Positions 9,644-20,699 of a stretch of DNA of 64,000 bases are shown here, in pieces. The number at the start of each line of letters is the position of its first letter. Position 1 is the first letter of the stretch. The stretch comes from Taudactylus pleione. Taxonomy: Eukaryota; Chordata; Amphibia; Anura; Myobatrachidae. The stretch spans positions 8,251,501-8,315,500 of the forward strand of contig JAUIMM010000088.1 in the NCBI GenBank assembly GCA_031769625.1, in the 5' to 3' direction. The notes beneath the pieces are model-generated. The model saw only the letters and a program-made list of their open reading frames with translations. It was not told the origin of the DNA and did not search any database. The position numbers and the translations under genes were made by a program.

Positions 9644-12617
9644 CTACGGAGGCAAGATGTCGTCCTCATCCTCCTCATCCACTGATTCCTCACCCTCTTC
9701 AGTGTTGTGTACATCCTCATCCTCACAGAGTATTAATTTGTTCCCGCTGGAATCCACCACCACAGGTCCCTCTGTACGTTCTGGAGGCTGGTCTCCCTGG
9801 AAGAGTTGATAATTCATTTTTATGAACATCATCTTCTCCACATTTTGTGGAAGCAACCTCCTACGCCTTTCGCTGACAAGGTTCCCGGCTGCACTAAACA
9901 CTCTTTTGGAGTACACACAGGAGGGGGTGCAACTCAGGTAAAATAGAGCCAGTTTGTACAGGGGCCTCCAAATTGCCTCTTTTTCCTGCCAGTAAAGGAA
10001 CGGACTGTCTGACATGCCTACTTGGATGCTGTCACCGATGTAATCCTCCACCATTCTGTCAATGGTGACAATATCATATGCAGTGACAGTAGACATGTCA
10101 GAAATTGTTGCAAGGTCCTTCAGTCCGGACCAGATGTCTAAACTTGGTCCTGCCTGCCCTGCATCACCGCCAGCGGGTTGCTTAGGGTACCTAAGTTTTT
10201 TCCTGGCAGCCCCAGTTGCAGGAGAAAAATAAAGAAGGAGCTGTTGACGTGTCACGTTCCGCTTCAGCACGTCAAGTGTTTTCACCAGCAGGTCTTTGCA
10301 CCTCTGCAGGCTTGTGTCGGCCGGAAAGAGAGACACCACATAGGCTTTAAACCTAGGATCGAGCACAGTGGCCAAAATGTAGTGGTCTGATTTCAACAGA
10401 TTGACCACCCTGGAATCCTGGCAAAGCGAATGAAGGGCTTCATCCACAAGTCCCACATGCCGAGCGGAATCGCTCCATCTTAGCTCCTCCTTCACTTTCT
10501 CCAGCTGCTTCTGCAAAAGCCTGATGAGGGGAATGACCTGACTCAAGCTGGCAGTGTCTGAACTGACTTCACGTGTGGCAAGTTCGAAGGGCTGGAGAAC
10601 CTTGCACAACACGGAAATCATTCTCCACTGTGCTTGAATCAGGTGCATACCCCCTCCCTTGCCTATGTCATAGGTGGATGTATAGGCTTGAATGGCCTTT
10701 TGCTGCTCCTCCATCCTCTGAAGCATATAGAGGGTTGAGTTCCACCGCGTCACAACCTCTTGCTTCAGGTGATTGCGGGGCAGGTTCAAGAGTGTTTGCT
10801 GGCACTCCAGACTTCGGCACGCAGTCGCTGAATGGCGAAAGTGGCCAGAAATTTTTCGGCACACCCAAAGCGTCTCCTGCACACCTCTGTCGCTTTTCAG
10901 AATATTCTGCACCACCAAGTTTATTGTGTGAGCAAAACATGGGACGTGATGGAATTTGCCCAGATGTAATGCCCGCACAATATTGGTGGCGTTGTCAGAT
11001 ATCACAAATCCCCAGGAGAGTCTAAGTGGGGTAAGCCACTGGGCGATGATTTCCCTCAGTTTCTCTAAGAGGTTGTCGGCGGTGTGCCTCTTACTGAAAC
11101 CGGTGATACACAGCGTAGCCTGCCTTGGAACGAGCTGGCGTTTCTGAGATGCTGCTACTGGTGTCGCTGCTGTTGTTGCTGCATAAAGTGATACATCTAC
11201 CCAGTGGGCTGTCACAGTCATATAGTCCTTAGTCTGCCCTGTTCCACTTGTCCACACACTACCTCCATCAATTGTCTAAATCCCACTGCACTAATGGCGG
11301 ATACCGGACGCACGTCTAACACCAACATAGCAGTCAAGGCCTCAGTTATACGTTTTGCTTCAGGATGACTGCTGTTGTACTTCATCCTCCTCGCTAAGGA
11401 CTGTTGGAGGGTCAAGTGTTTAGTAAAAGTAGTGGTATTCCTACTTCCTCTCTGGGATGATGAACGACTCCCAGCAGCAGCAACAGCAGCAGCGGCAGCA
11501 GTAGGCGTAGCAATGCAGGATTCTCCGGAGGAATCCCCGATAGGAGAGTCAGTCATGCCAGTGACATGGCCTGCAGGACTACATCCAATCATGACTAAGG
11601 AGGAAATTGACGAGGAGGGAGTTGACGGTGTAGTTTGCAGGCGCTTGGATACAACGGGATTTAGGTGTCCCTGGACTGCTTATGGTCTTAGCCAAAGTTT
11701 CTGAACTTGACAGTAACTTTTTATGAACGCGCTGCAGGTGCCGTAGAAGGGAGGATGTTCCTAGGTGGTTAACGTCCCTACCCCTACTTATTTCAACATT
11801 ACATATGGTACATATGGCAAGACAGTTGTTGTCCAGATTTGGATAGAAATATTGCCAGACCAAAGAGGTGGAATGCTTGGTCTTCTACCCAGGCATGACT
11901 GTGATGGGCTTTTTCATCCCACGGACAACAACTGTCTCCCCCGGAACCTGATTTAAACAAACCACATCACCATCAGAATCCTCCTCGCCAACTTCCTCCT
12001 CAGCACCAGCTACACCAGTATCCTCATCCTGTTGTACTTCAACAGTGACATCTTCAATTTGCATATCAGCAAGTGGACTGTGGGTGCTCCTTTCAGCACT
12101 TGCAGGGGGCGTGCAAATGGTGGAAAGAGCCACCTCTTCCCGTCCAGTGCTGGGAAGATCAGGCATTGCAACCGCCACCACACTTGGACTCTCCTTGGGG
12201 ATTTGTGATATCTTCTTAGAACGCACAGTTCTTTGCTGTGCTTTTGCCAGCTTAACTCGTTTGATTATTTTTAGCGGGATGAGGGCTTCCATCGTCATGT
12301 GAAGCTGAACCACTAGTCATGAACATAGGGAAAGACCTTAGCCGTTCCTTGCCACTCCGTGTCGTAAATGGCATATTGGCAAGTTTACGTTTCTCTTCAG
12401 ATGATTTAAATGTTTTTTTTAAGGTCATTTTCCTGAACTTTGTCATTTGGGATTGTATGTGCCCTCTACTATGACATTGGGCATCGGCCTTAGCAGACGA
12501 CATTGATGGCATGTTATCGTCTATGTCATGACTAGTGGCAGCAGCTTCAGCACTAGGAGGAAGTGGTTCTTGATCTTTCCCTATTTTATTTTTATCGGAG
12601 AAAGTTTGGTGCTCCAT
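9644..12617 (-). pseudogene. hAT transposase of H1, multiply broken
   Basis: This is a cut-and-paste transposase of the hAT family with an N-terminal BED zinc finger, close to the intact one in H2. The start codon is at 12617. A frameshift lies at about 12255-12310, an in-frame TAG at 11885-11887 (just before the BED finger) and another frameshift near 11585. Near 11260 a deletion of about 40 codons joins the end of the pre-catalytic domain to the WTSGTGQTKDYM motif, removing the TTD that holds the first catalytic aspartate in H2. The rest to the C terminus is open, with the second aspartate in VISDNATN and the hAT dimerisation block (AGNLVSERRRRLLPQNVEKM). The catalytic glutamate of the SERVFS motif is lysine here (SKRVFS). 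It cannot be active. Confidence 0.9.
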
Positions 12618-12639
12618 TTATGTTTTATTGATATATACG

Positions 12640-14645
12640 TGCGGCTAAGGCGCACACAAACACAGAAAATATTTTTTAATTTTGTTGGAGACTAGTGCAC
12701 TTTGTGGGTTACACCACCTTTTAAGAAATGAGCCAGCCGGCTCTTTACTTATGGGACACAGGCGCACGCTTGGCGCTGCTCCTTTGTTGATGCACGTGCA
12801 GCTACAGTGCACACAATTCACAAAGACAGAAAAAAAAGAAGAATTTTTTATTCTTTGTGGAGCATACTTTGAGGGTTACACCACCCTTTAACAGACAGAC
12901 GCACGCTTGGCGCTGCTGCTTTGAGGATGCACGTACAGTGCAGACAATTCACAAACACAGAAGAAAATATTTTATTTTTGTTGGAGTGCACTTTGGGGGT
13001 TACACCACCCTTTAACAGACAGACGCACGCTTGTCGCTGCTGCTTTGAGGATGCAGGTGCAGCAACAGCCCACACAATTCACAAAGACAGAAAAAAAAGG
13101 AGAAATTTTTATTTTTTGTGGAACACACTTTGAGGGTTACACCACCCTTTAACGGACAAGCCAGCCGGCCCTTTACTTATGAGATACAGGCACACGCTTG
13201 GCGCTGCTCCTTTGTTGATGCACGTGCAGCCACAGTGCACACAATTCACAAACACTATATTTTTATATTTGGTTTGGAGTGCACTTTGGGGGTTACAGCA
13301 GCCTTTAACGGTCAAGCCAGCCGGCCCTTTACTAATGACACAGGCGCACGCTTGGCACTACTTTGTTGATGCACGTGCGGCTACTGCGCACACAATTCAC
13401 AAACACAAAAAAATATATTAATTTTTTTTGGAGTGTACTTTGGGGGTTACAGCACCCTTTAACGGTCAAGCCAGCCGGCCCTTTACCTATGACACAGGCG
13501 CACGCTTGGCGCTAGTTTGTTGATGCACGTGCGGCTACTGTGCACACAGGGCCTGCTTAAGAGCCGCTCGTAAGCGGCCATTCGTTCGCTCCGAGCGATG
13601 TTCGCACATCTGCGCATGCATATGGGTTGTAATGCGCATGCGCCAACCAGTCAATGTGGTCAGAAATCGTGTGCTCGCAAAATAGCGAATGCCTGCTAAT
13701 TTGAGTGACAGGATGAGGCGTTTGTGGGTGGTAACAGGGGAAGGTGCTTGAAAACGGGGAGTGGAGATCCGAACGCAGGCGTGCCAAACGGTCAAAACGG
13801 GCGTTTAATGGGAGTGCATAATTAGTAAAGGGTCATCGACCACGTCAGTTGGTTGTCTTTTAGCCTGAACTGATCGCATGATTGCGGTAGGAAAATGCTA
13901 CCACAAGAATAGCGAGCAGTTCATACGCCTTTCAATGTACTCGATTAATCTAATAAATAGCAGAGATGAGGTATGATGCGAGCGGCCAAGGGGCGTCTTT
14001 ACAAAATAGCGAGCGCATGTTTCATTCGCTCGCTCAGACATAGAGGCGTCAACAGACCGCAAAGAGCGAGCGCTCAATTTAAATTAACAGCCCCTTTTTC
14101 TAAACGAGCATCCGCAAATAGCGTCCGGCTCTGAATCAGGCCCACAATTCACAAACACAAAAAAATATATTAAGTGCACTTTGGGGGTTACAGCACCCTT
14201 TAACGGTCAAGCCAGCCGGCCCTTTACCTATGACACAGGCGCACGCTTAGCGCTACTTTGTTGATGCACGTGCGGCTACTGCGCACACAATTCACAAACA
14301 CAAAAAAATATTTATTTTTTATTTTTTTTGGAGTGCACTTTGGGGGTTACAGCACCCTTTAACGGTCAAGCCAGCCGGCCCTTTACCTATGACACAGGCG
14401 CACGTTTGGCGCTGCTCCTTTTTTGATGCACGTGCAGCCACAGTGCACACAATCCATAAACACAGAAAATATTTTTTTATTTGGTTTGGAGTGCACTTTG
14501 GGGGTTACAGCACCCTTTAACGGTCAAGCCAGCCGGCCCTTTACTTATGACACAGGCGCACGCTTGGCGCTACTTTGTTGATGCACGTGCGGCTACTGCG
14601 CACACAATTCACAAACACAGTAAAAATATATTTTTTTATTTTTTT
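12640..14645. repeat. Long-unit tandem array of H1 (about 10 units of 130-165 bp)
   Basis: Each unit contains TTTGGGGGTTACA, CCTTTAACGG, AAGCCAGCCGGCCCTTTAC, GGCGCACGCTTGGCGCT, TTGATGCACGTGC and CACACAATTCACAAACAC. Shorter units near 12840-13080 lack the AGCCAGCCGGCC part. The array starts about 25 bp upstream of the transposase start codon. MITE B2 sits inside one unit. Confidence 0.9.
13549..14143. mobile_element. MITE B2, nested in the H1 array
   Basis: It runs from GGGCCTGCTTAAGAGC to GGCTCTGAATCAGGCCC, 595 bp, flanked by ACA on both sides (13546-13548, 14144-14146). It interrupts a CACACAATTCACAAACAC segment of the array, so it arrived after both H1 and the array existed. Confidence 0.9.
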
Positions 14646-14689
14646 TGCACTTGGGACAGAGCACCCCCTGGACAACACTACAGCACCCC

Positions 14690-14935
14690 TTTAGGACTGG
14701 GACACTGCACAGGACTTTGGAGTGGACACAGCCCCTATGGACAACTGACTGCACAACACAGTCCAGCCAGCCCCTATGGACTTTGGAGGAGTGGACACAG
14801 CCCCTATGGACAACAGCAGCACAGCACAACACAGCCAGCCCCTATGGACTTTGGAGGAGTGGACACAGCCCCTATGGACAACAGCAGCACAGCGCAGCAC
14901 AGCACAACACTGCACTACACTACACTACACTACGC
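14690..14935. repeat. Second, short-unit array of H1
   Basis: Units of about 70 bp built on GGACTTTGGAGGAGTGGACA, CAGCCCCTATGGACAACAGC and AGCACAGCACAACACAG, ending in a CACTACACTA run. It lies between the promoter end and the long-unit array. The open frames across it are artefacts of repetition. Confidence 0.8.
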
Positions 14936-15017
14936 TACACAGACCAGCCAGCCCTAACTACCACCCTCGCTCTTCACTGTCCACAGCCGAGTGAGAAAAT
15001 GGCGCCGACACGGGTAC

Positions 15018-15025
15018 CTTATATA
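15018..15025 (-). promoter_or_regulatory. TATA-like box of H1
   Basis: TATATAAG on the minus strand, about 165 bp inside the terminus. Just downstream in the direction of transcription is GTCGGCGCCATTTTC (14995-15009), which is conserved in the other H elements. Its position and orientation fit a promoter for the transposase. Confidence 0.6.
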
Positions 15026-15433
15026 CAATCCAAAACCCGCGAAACCCGGAAGGCGGGATGATGACGTTTTGCCTCGATTTCAGATCCAAGTCAGGCGGGA
15101 AAAGTCGAGCCTGACTCGGATCTGCCTCGGACCGGGGGGGCTCAGGTGGGTTCGGATTTCAGAAATCCGAAGCCGCTCACCCCTATTTCTGATTAATCAT
15201 AAACTTCCTGGAGGTGATGTGTGTTAAGAAAGAAAGGTGGGCGTCTTTACACCGGCGTGCATTCACTCTGCCATCTCTCTCTAAGACATAGGGGGCGTCC
15301 TTATACCTGGCCGTGCAATCGCTGAATTTGCATACCCTGCCCCTGACTGCTGCGAAAATGCACTGCGTTGCATCCGGGTCTGAATCGCCTCCTCTGTCTT
15401 TTACCTGAGCCCAACCCAGTGCTTCTGCATACA

Positions 15434-16032
15434 GGGCCTGATTCAGACCCTCTCTCAAGCGGCCGCTCGCTTGTACGCGGCCGATGTTATGCAATTGCTC
15501 ATGCATATGCTTCGCAGTGCGCGAACTAGTTTGAGCGATCGGTAAGTGCTCGCTCACCCAGCAAAGACAGCCCAGTGGAATGAGTGACAGGAGAGGCCAT
15601 TAGTGGGTGGTAACAGGGCCAGTAGTAACGGGGGAGTGGAGTTGCGAACGCAAACGTGCCTGAGTGTTTCAATGCTGTTTCAGAGGCATACATAATTAAC
15701 AGGCAGTGTCATAATACATGTCACCTGACTGGATTATACACTGAAGTGCTCGCACTGCTTGCGGTAGGGTACAGTTAACCACAAGCGCTGCGGCCAGACC
15801 CGATGGAACCCGATGTACCGATGGTTGTATATACTTCCTGGAGATGACGTTCGCTAGTGGGCGGCTAAAGACAGGCTGGTGGGTGTCTATAAACAGAAAG
15901 TGATCGCTCGCCAAGACATAGTGGGCGTGCTTATGCCTTGCCGTACGATCGCCTGCCTTGACGTCACTTAGCTGAATTTCCATAAGCTGGGAGCGAGCGG
16001 CCGCATCTAGCGAGAGGGTATGAATCAGGCCC
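15434..16032. mobile_element. MITE B3, 599 bp
   Basis: Starts GGGCCTGATTCAGACC and ends GTATGAATCAGGCCC, with ACA flanks (15431-15433, 16033-16035). Same interior blocks as B1. It begins only 42 bp after B1 ends. Confidence 0.9.
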
Positions 16033-16513
16033 ACAGTCTTCAGTCTCATAGAATCATTCACGGACCGTTTCAAGCAGCTATCTAGTGGAATATTACTCAG
16101 TATTGCTACTACCTATTACCGGGACTGGTTTTGTGCCTATACCACTATGTCCTCCAACCATTCTTGTTATCATTAAAGTTCTATTCTTCAGATCAACTCG
16201 AGTCAGTTCCAGCTTCTATACAGTCTATATTCATCTATCGTTCCTGTAATCAGTTCTCCCATTCTCGTGCCGTCATATGAAGAAAACATATCTCAGACCT
16301 CCTCAGTTTGTGCTGCCGTAATCTCATCCAGCAAAGCCTGTTCTATCACAGGAGGCCAATTTCTCTAGAGTCATGCCAATGGCCTTATGAAGAGGGCTTA
16401 AATTCCTGTCTTCTTCCTGCAATTCTCTAGGGAAAAGATCAGTATCCTATATACTACCTTTGCTGATTGAGACGTGACTTTTCAATGGGACAGTCTCTTC
16501 TTAATACTGTGTA

Positions 16514-16561
<48 letters not shown>

Positions 16562-17426
16562 GTCAAAAGTCTGAGCACACCACCATTCATACAGTACAGC
16601 ATACACACATTAATCGTTGCTACTTATCAAGTAGCCATTGTAGAACACTTGACACAGTACCCGGCTTTATGAGGCAGCAGCTCCTCGTGTGGTCTGGGGG
16701 CGGAGCTTGTGAGTGTGAGTGACAGGCTCAGTCAGGACCCGGATATGGAGAGAACTGAAGGGAGGGGCGGCCACCACACTGCCTGCACGGATCTGCAAGG
16801 GAGTTCAGGACTCAGGTGAGAGTGCTGGAGCCGGAGGACGGCTGCAGGCAGTCTATGACAGGAAAACGTTTTCTTCCTGTCAAAATCTGGAGCTGCAGCT
16901 CCATCCGTCCCATTGTTAATCCGGCCCTGGTGTGAGCGCGAAGTGATCGGAAATAATCGAACATTATCAACGTGCGATTGTGCTGCTTTCTTACGTTCCA
17001 AATTGTCAACAAGTTTCCTGAAGGCTCCAGTTAGTCAAAATATATATACTTCTGTACTTTTCACTACTCACTAGTCAATGTGTTCATCCCCCTGGTTGTG
17101 TAAGTTGTGTATCATCTTAATGGTATTGACTGCCAGTTATTAAATAACTTTTATAACATTCTTGGACAGCATTTCTTTATTTAGTCACACCTTCATGGAC
17201 TTTGCAAGTGCCAGAAGTGGTGAAGATGAGGTAGAGCTGAAATTAAGTGCCAGTTGCAGATTTTACCTAGGGGCTGGAGGGCTGCACTCATCCCAGTAAA
17301 AATTCCTCAGTATGTGCAGTTACTTCACATTGAAAGCACTTTGTGATAATTACACGCCAATGTTTCCTTCCCCTGGGACGATGAGCAGAAGGCACAAGGC
17401 ACCTCCAGTTTGCTTCCAGGATCTGT
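16033..17426. other. Low-copy sequence with a microsatellite and a MITE end
   Basis: Holds an (AT)n run at 16523-16554. A GC-rich stretch at 16690-16928 ends in ATTGTTAATCCGGCCCTG, a terminus of the CAGGGCCGG hAT-MITE type whose other end was not found. No gene recognised. Confidence 0.5.
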
Positions 17427-17970
17427 GGGGGTCATTCAGACCCACTCGTGAGCGAAGGTCGCTCGCTAGCGGGTCGATGTTGGGCGAATGCGCACGATGG
17501 AGGGAGCTCCGTCATGCGCATGCGCGAGACCCGGCGAGCGACGAGGAATACGTCGCTCGGGGTCTCGCACCAAAGGGGGCGTGCTGTTGATGGTGAGTGA
17601 CAGCACGCCCCCTTTGGTGGGCGTGCCGGGGGCGTGGATGCCAGACGGAGGCGTTCCCATGGGAACGCCTACCGTCTGAGTCCGGCCCCACTGACATCAC
17701 TAGTGATGTCAGTGGGAGTGATTTTGGCTCTGATAGAGCCAAAATCACTCCTGGGCTTGCGGCAGCGAGACCCTACCGCAGGGTCTCGTCGCAAGCCCGA
17801 TGGTCACGATGGTCTTTGACCATCGCGACCATCATCATGGACGCTCGCATAAGCTGTGGGTGGTAACCCACAGCTATGCGAGCGTCCAAAAGGCCGCTCC
17901 ACATTTAAATAGGACGGCCCTGATTCAGAGCGAGCGCTCTGGTCAGAGCGTTCAGTTCTGAATCAGGCCC
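17427..17970. mobile_element. Hairpin-chain MITE A1, 544 bp
   Basis: Ends are GGGGGTCATTCAGACCC and TTCTGAATCAGGCCC, with TGT on both sides (17424-17426, 17971-17973). Between them nearly every base belongs to one of about ten back-to-back palindromes: 17526-17566, 17570-17617, 17642-17678, 17688-17715, 17717-17749, 17753-17798, 17799-17833, 17839-17887 and a terminal one at about 17920-17970, plus a weaker one around 17476-17520. Spacers are 0-24 bases. No coding capacity; GC-rich compared with its flanks. It is the clearest copy of family A. Confidence 0.92.
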
Positions 17971-18081
17971 TGTAGCCTATACAGTCCACAGAAGCTGAGG
18001 GGTTTTTTTTGTGCACATGACAAGTTTTATTTTGTTTGTTTGTTTTTTATTATGCGTCACAGCAGTTAGCTGGGCTGACCC

Positions 18082-18475
18082 CAGGCTTGACGACATTTAG
18101 CTCCCTCCTTCCGGGAGGGAGCTGTCGGGCTTACATGGCTGGGGGCGTGATGCGGCCAGAGGGGGTGGGGCCCGGCACCTGAGGCGGCATTGGGGGCGGA
18201 GCATGGGGCGTGACAGCGCGATTGCGTCATCGTGGTTCCACCCCACTTCACAATGCCGTGATTAATGGCATTGTGCAGCCGGGGGCGGAGCCACGATGAT
18301 GCGATTCAGCGCGAATCGCGTCACCGACCCCCTGCTGCCGGGGTTTTTACCTAAAAGCGCGGGGGGTGCGGTCATATTGCCGGGGCCGGGAGGATTGCCT
18401 GCCTTCCCGGGAGGTCGGGAGCAGCACCCGATTTTTGGGAGGCTCCCGACCAAATCGGGAGGGTAGGCAAGTATG
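18082..18475. mobile_element. hAT-type MITE with CAGGCTTG/CAAGTATG ends
   Basis: Flanked by GCTGACCC on both sides (18074-18081, 18476-18483), a perfect 8-bp duplication. The subterminal parts are TCCCTCCTTCCGGGAGGGA and CTTCCCGGGAGGTCGGGAG. The interior carries ATGCCGTGATTAATGGCAT and ATTCAGCGCGAAT palindromes. Sister copy at 26195-26535. Confidence 0.88.
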
Positions 18476-18667
18476 GCTGACCCCCTCTAGTCGACAGGTA
18501 GGTATCACCATTGTCAGTGACTCTTTGCAGTATTTTGAGGTTGAGCATTAGGAGACAGTAATACATGAAAGTCATACTTATCCTCAGCAGGGAGCTGAGA
18601 TGCACGTTTACCTTTGTCCCATTGTAACATTCGGACTTCACTTTGATGTAAATGAATTCCGAACAGT

Positions 18668-19147
18668 GGGCCTGATTCTGGACGCTCGCAAGCGGGTCGA
18701 TGGTGCCGAAGTGCGCATGCGCACGATGGAGGGAGCTCGAGGAATCCGTCGCTCGGGGTCTCGCACCAAAGGGGGCGTGCTGTCGATGGTGACTGACAGC
18801 ACGCCCCCTTTGGTGGGCGTGCCGGGGGCGTGGCTGCCAGACGGAGGCGTTCCCATGGGAACGCCTACCGTCTGAGTCCGGCCCCACTGACATCAGTAGT
18901 GATGTCAGTGGGAGTGATTTTGGCTCTGATAGAGCCAAAATCACTACAGGGCTTGCGGAACTGAAACCCTACCGCAGGGTCTCGTCGCAAGCCCGATGGT
19001 CGCGATGGTCTTGACCATCGCGACCATCATCATGGATGCTCGCTATAGCTGTGGGTGGTAACCCACAGCTATGCGAGCGTCCATGAGGCTGCTCCAAGAA
19101 AAGGTAGGAGAGCCCTGATTCAGAGCGTTCGGCTCTGAATCAGGCCC
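18668..19147. mobile_element. Hairpin-chain MITE A2, 480 bp
   Basis: GGGCCTGATTCTGGACGC to CTCTGAATCAGGCCC, flanked by AGT (18665-18667, 19148-19150). Close to A1 in sequence and hairpin order. The first stem region is shortened, and the sequence around 18958-18966 has lost part of one arm. Confidence 0.9.
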
Positions 19148-19351
19148 AGTGGGTGTAATTACGTGTGGCTATCTGCTTAAACAGGTATGCTGTGAGAGTT
19201 TGCACTATCAAATAATTAGCGTTATAATCAATTTCCACTGTCTTGCTGGTATTTTCCTATTCTCAAACTGTCAAAGCACAGCTTTCCTTCTTGACTACTC
19301 ATAGTGGGAGCTGCTAGTACCTCAATTTGTCTACATTGGTTTAGAGACTGT

Positions 19352-19903
19352 GGGCTTAATTCAGAGGTGGTCGTATGGTCTACGACCGCATGGCCGCCTC
19401 GATGTTTGTACAGTGCGCATGCGCACGAAGGAGCCGGCTCCTTCGTGCGCATGCGTGAGACCCGCTACGACCGACAGCGCCGGTCGTAGCGGGTCTCTTT
19501 CCAAAGGGGGCGAGCTGTCGATGTTGATTGACAGCTCGCTCCGTTTGGAAGGCGGGCCGGGGGGGGTGGCAGCCCAAACGGAGGCGTTCCCATGGGAACG
19601 CCTGCCGTTTGGGGGAGGCCCGACTGACATCACTAGTGATGTCAGTGGAGAGCTTCCAGCTCTGACAGAGCCAGAAGCTCTCCGGGGCTTACGACAAGTG
19701 AGACCCTACCCTAGGGTCTCTTCGTAAGCCCCGATGGTCGCGATGGTCTCTGACCATCGCGACCATCACCGGAGCGGTCGTTAGAGCTGTGGGTGTTAAC
19801 CCACAGCCTAACGACCGAAACAGAGGCGGCCGGTCAGGATGCAAGGGGCCACCCAGTTTCTGAGCGACCGCTTGTATCCTCCGACCGCCTCTGAATGAGG
19901 CCC
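19352..19903. mobile_element. Hairpin-chain MITE A3, 552 bp
   Basis: GGGCTTAATTCAGAGG to CCTCTGAATGAGGCCC. The chain of stems is the same as in A1 but with different stem sequences, for example CCCAAACGG pairing with CCGTTTGGG where A1 has CAGACGG and CCGTCTG. The flanking triplets (TGT and TTA) do not match, so the ends or the site have changed. Confidence 0.85.
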
Positions 19904-19914
19904 TTAGTGTTCCC

Positions 19915-20335
19915 TGTAGCTCCGGCGGCAGGCAGGGCGCCGGAGCTAGAGAGGGCAATCTTGTGCACGCGTCCGAAAAGAGGGTGTGGTTATGAAAAGG
20001 GGGCATGTCTATAAGACGCGTCCCCTTTTCGTCATACTTGGGGGCGTGCCCGGCGCTTACGGACATGCCGGGCAGCACCCAAGCGCTGCAGAAAGGGAGA
20101 ATAGATGCCGGGCGCATGCGCCCGGCGTCTATTCTCCGGCGGTGACCGGGTCACCGCATGTTTGTCCACCCGCGGGACACTGCATCCCGCGGGTGAGAAC
20201 GGCTCCCGCAGGCTGTTAGGGCAGGGCGCTTTTTGCCCTCCTCCTGGAGGGCAGGGTGCTTTTTGCCCTCCAGAAGGAGGGCAGGGCGCCGCGCCCCGCT
20301 AAAACAGCCTAGCGGGAACGCTAGGCCCTGTCTCT
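19915..20335. repeat. GC-rich element made of palindromes, unrelated to family A
   Basis: Consecutive palindromes include GCTCCGGCG...CGCCGGAGC (19919-19947), GATGCCGGGCGCATGCGCCC (20105-20130 region), GCGGTGACCGGGTCACCGC (20139-20157), ACCCGCGGGA...TCCCGCGGGT (20167-20193) and a GAGGGCAGGGYGCTTTTTGC tandem motif at 20219-20290. Clear termini and a target duplication were not found. Confidence 0.55.
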
Positions 20336-20699
20336 CTCTCTCTAGCACCTGCCTAAATATCCGTATACTGAAGGTGAGAGGTGCTGTGCATTAATTGTTG
20401 CACACAGATTGATCTCCTGTCACTTTCAGGGCCCTCTCTCCCTCCTTAGCAATGAGGGCAGTGTTTTGTTTGTATATGCTTGTAAATTCCATTCACCCTG
20501 AAGTGTGGGTAACCACTGCTGTGCTTCTTTATTCAGCCATTTGCAAACTATAGACACACTGCACCACCAGACTACACCCACTTCCCAGCATTCCCCATGG
20601 TTCTAGGGGCCGTCACTGAAGATTCAGGCTTTCACATATAAGTAGAGGAGTGTCTACACACATTAAGCATATCTAATGCAATAACATGACATCATCTTT

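Larger units (their letters stand above)
9025..15185 (-). mobile_element. hAT element H1, 6.16 kb, inactive
   Basis: It starts TAGGGGTGTGC and ends GCTCACCCCTA (inverted repeat TAGGGGTG). The flanks GTTCTGAT (9017-9024) and TTTCTGAT (15186-15193) are an 8-bp duplication with one mismatch, in the middle of MITE B1. Minus-strand order: promoter end, short-unit array, long-unit array (split by MITE B2), broken transposase, distal end with GGATCTGG repeats. Confidence 0.92.
8640..15389. mobile_element. MITE B1, split by hAT element H1
   Basis: Left end GGGCCTGATTCAGACC, right end GGGTCTGAATCGCC, flanked by TCC on both sides (8637-8639, 15390-15392). Taking out H1 and one copy of its duplication leaves about 580 bp, the usual family B length. 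The interior matches B2-B6: GTGGGTGGTAACAGG, a GTGCATAATTA block, a TCAACCTCAAG block, and a GACATAGGGGGCGTC block near the right end. Non-coding. Confidence 0.85.

Noticed and set aside
9582..11147. Several plus-strand open frames of 63-150 residues
   Set aside because: Antisense shadows of the H1 transposase sequence.
18372..18944. A 190-residue minus-strand open frame
   Set aside because: It runs across the junction of a hAT MITE and hairpin-chain MITE A2; the product has no domain and the frame follows palindromic repeat sequence.
19349..19906. A matching 3-bp duplication for A3
   Set aside because: Flanking triplets are TGT and TTA; the element itself is clear but the duplication is not.
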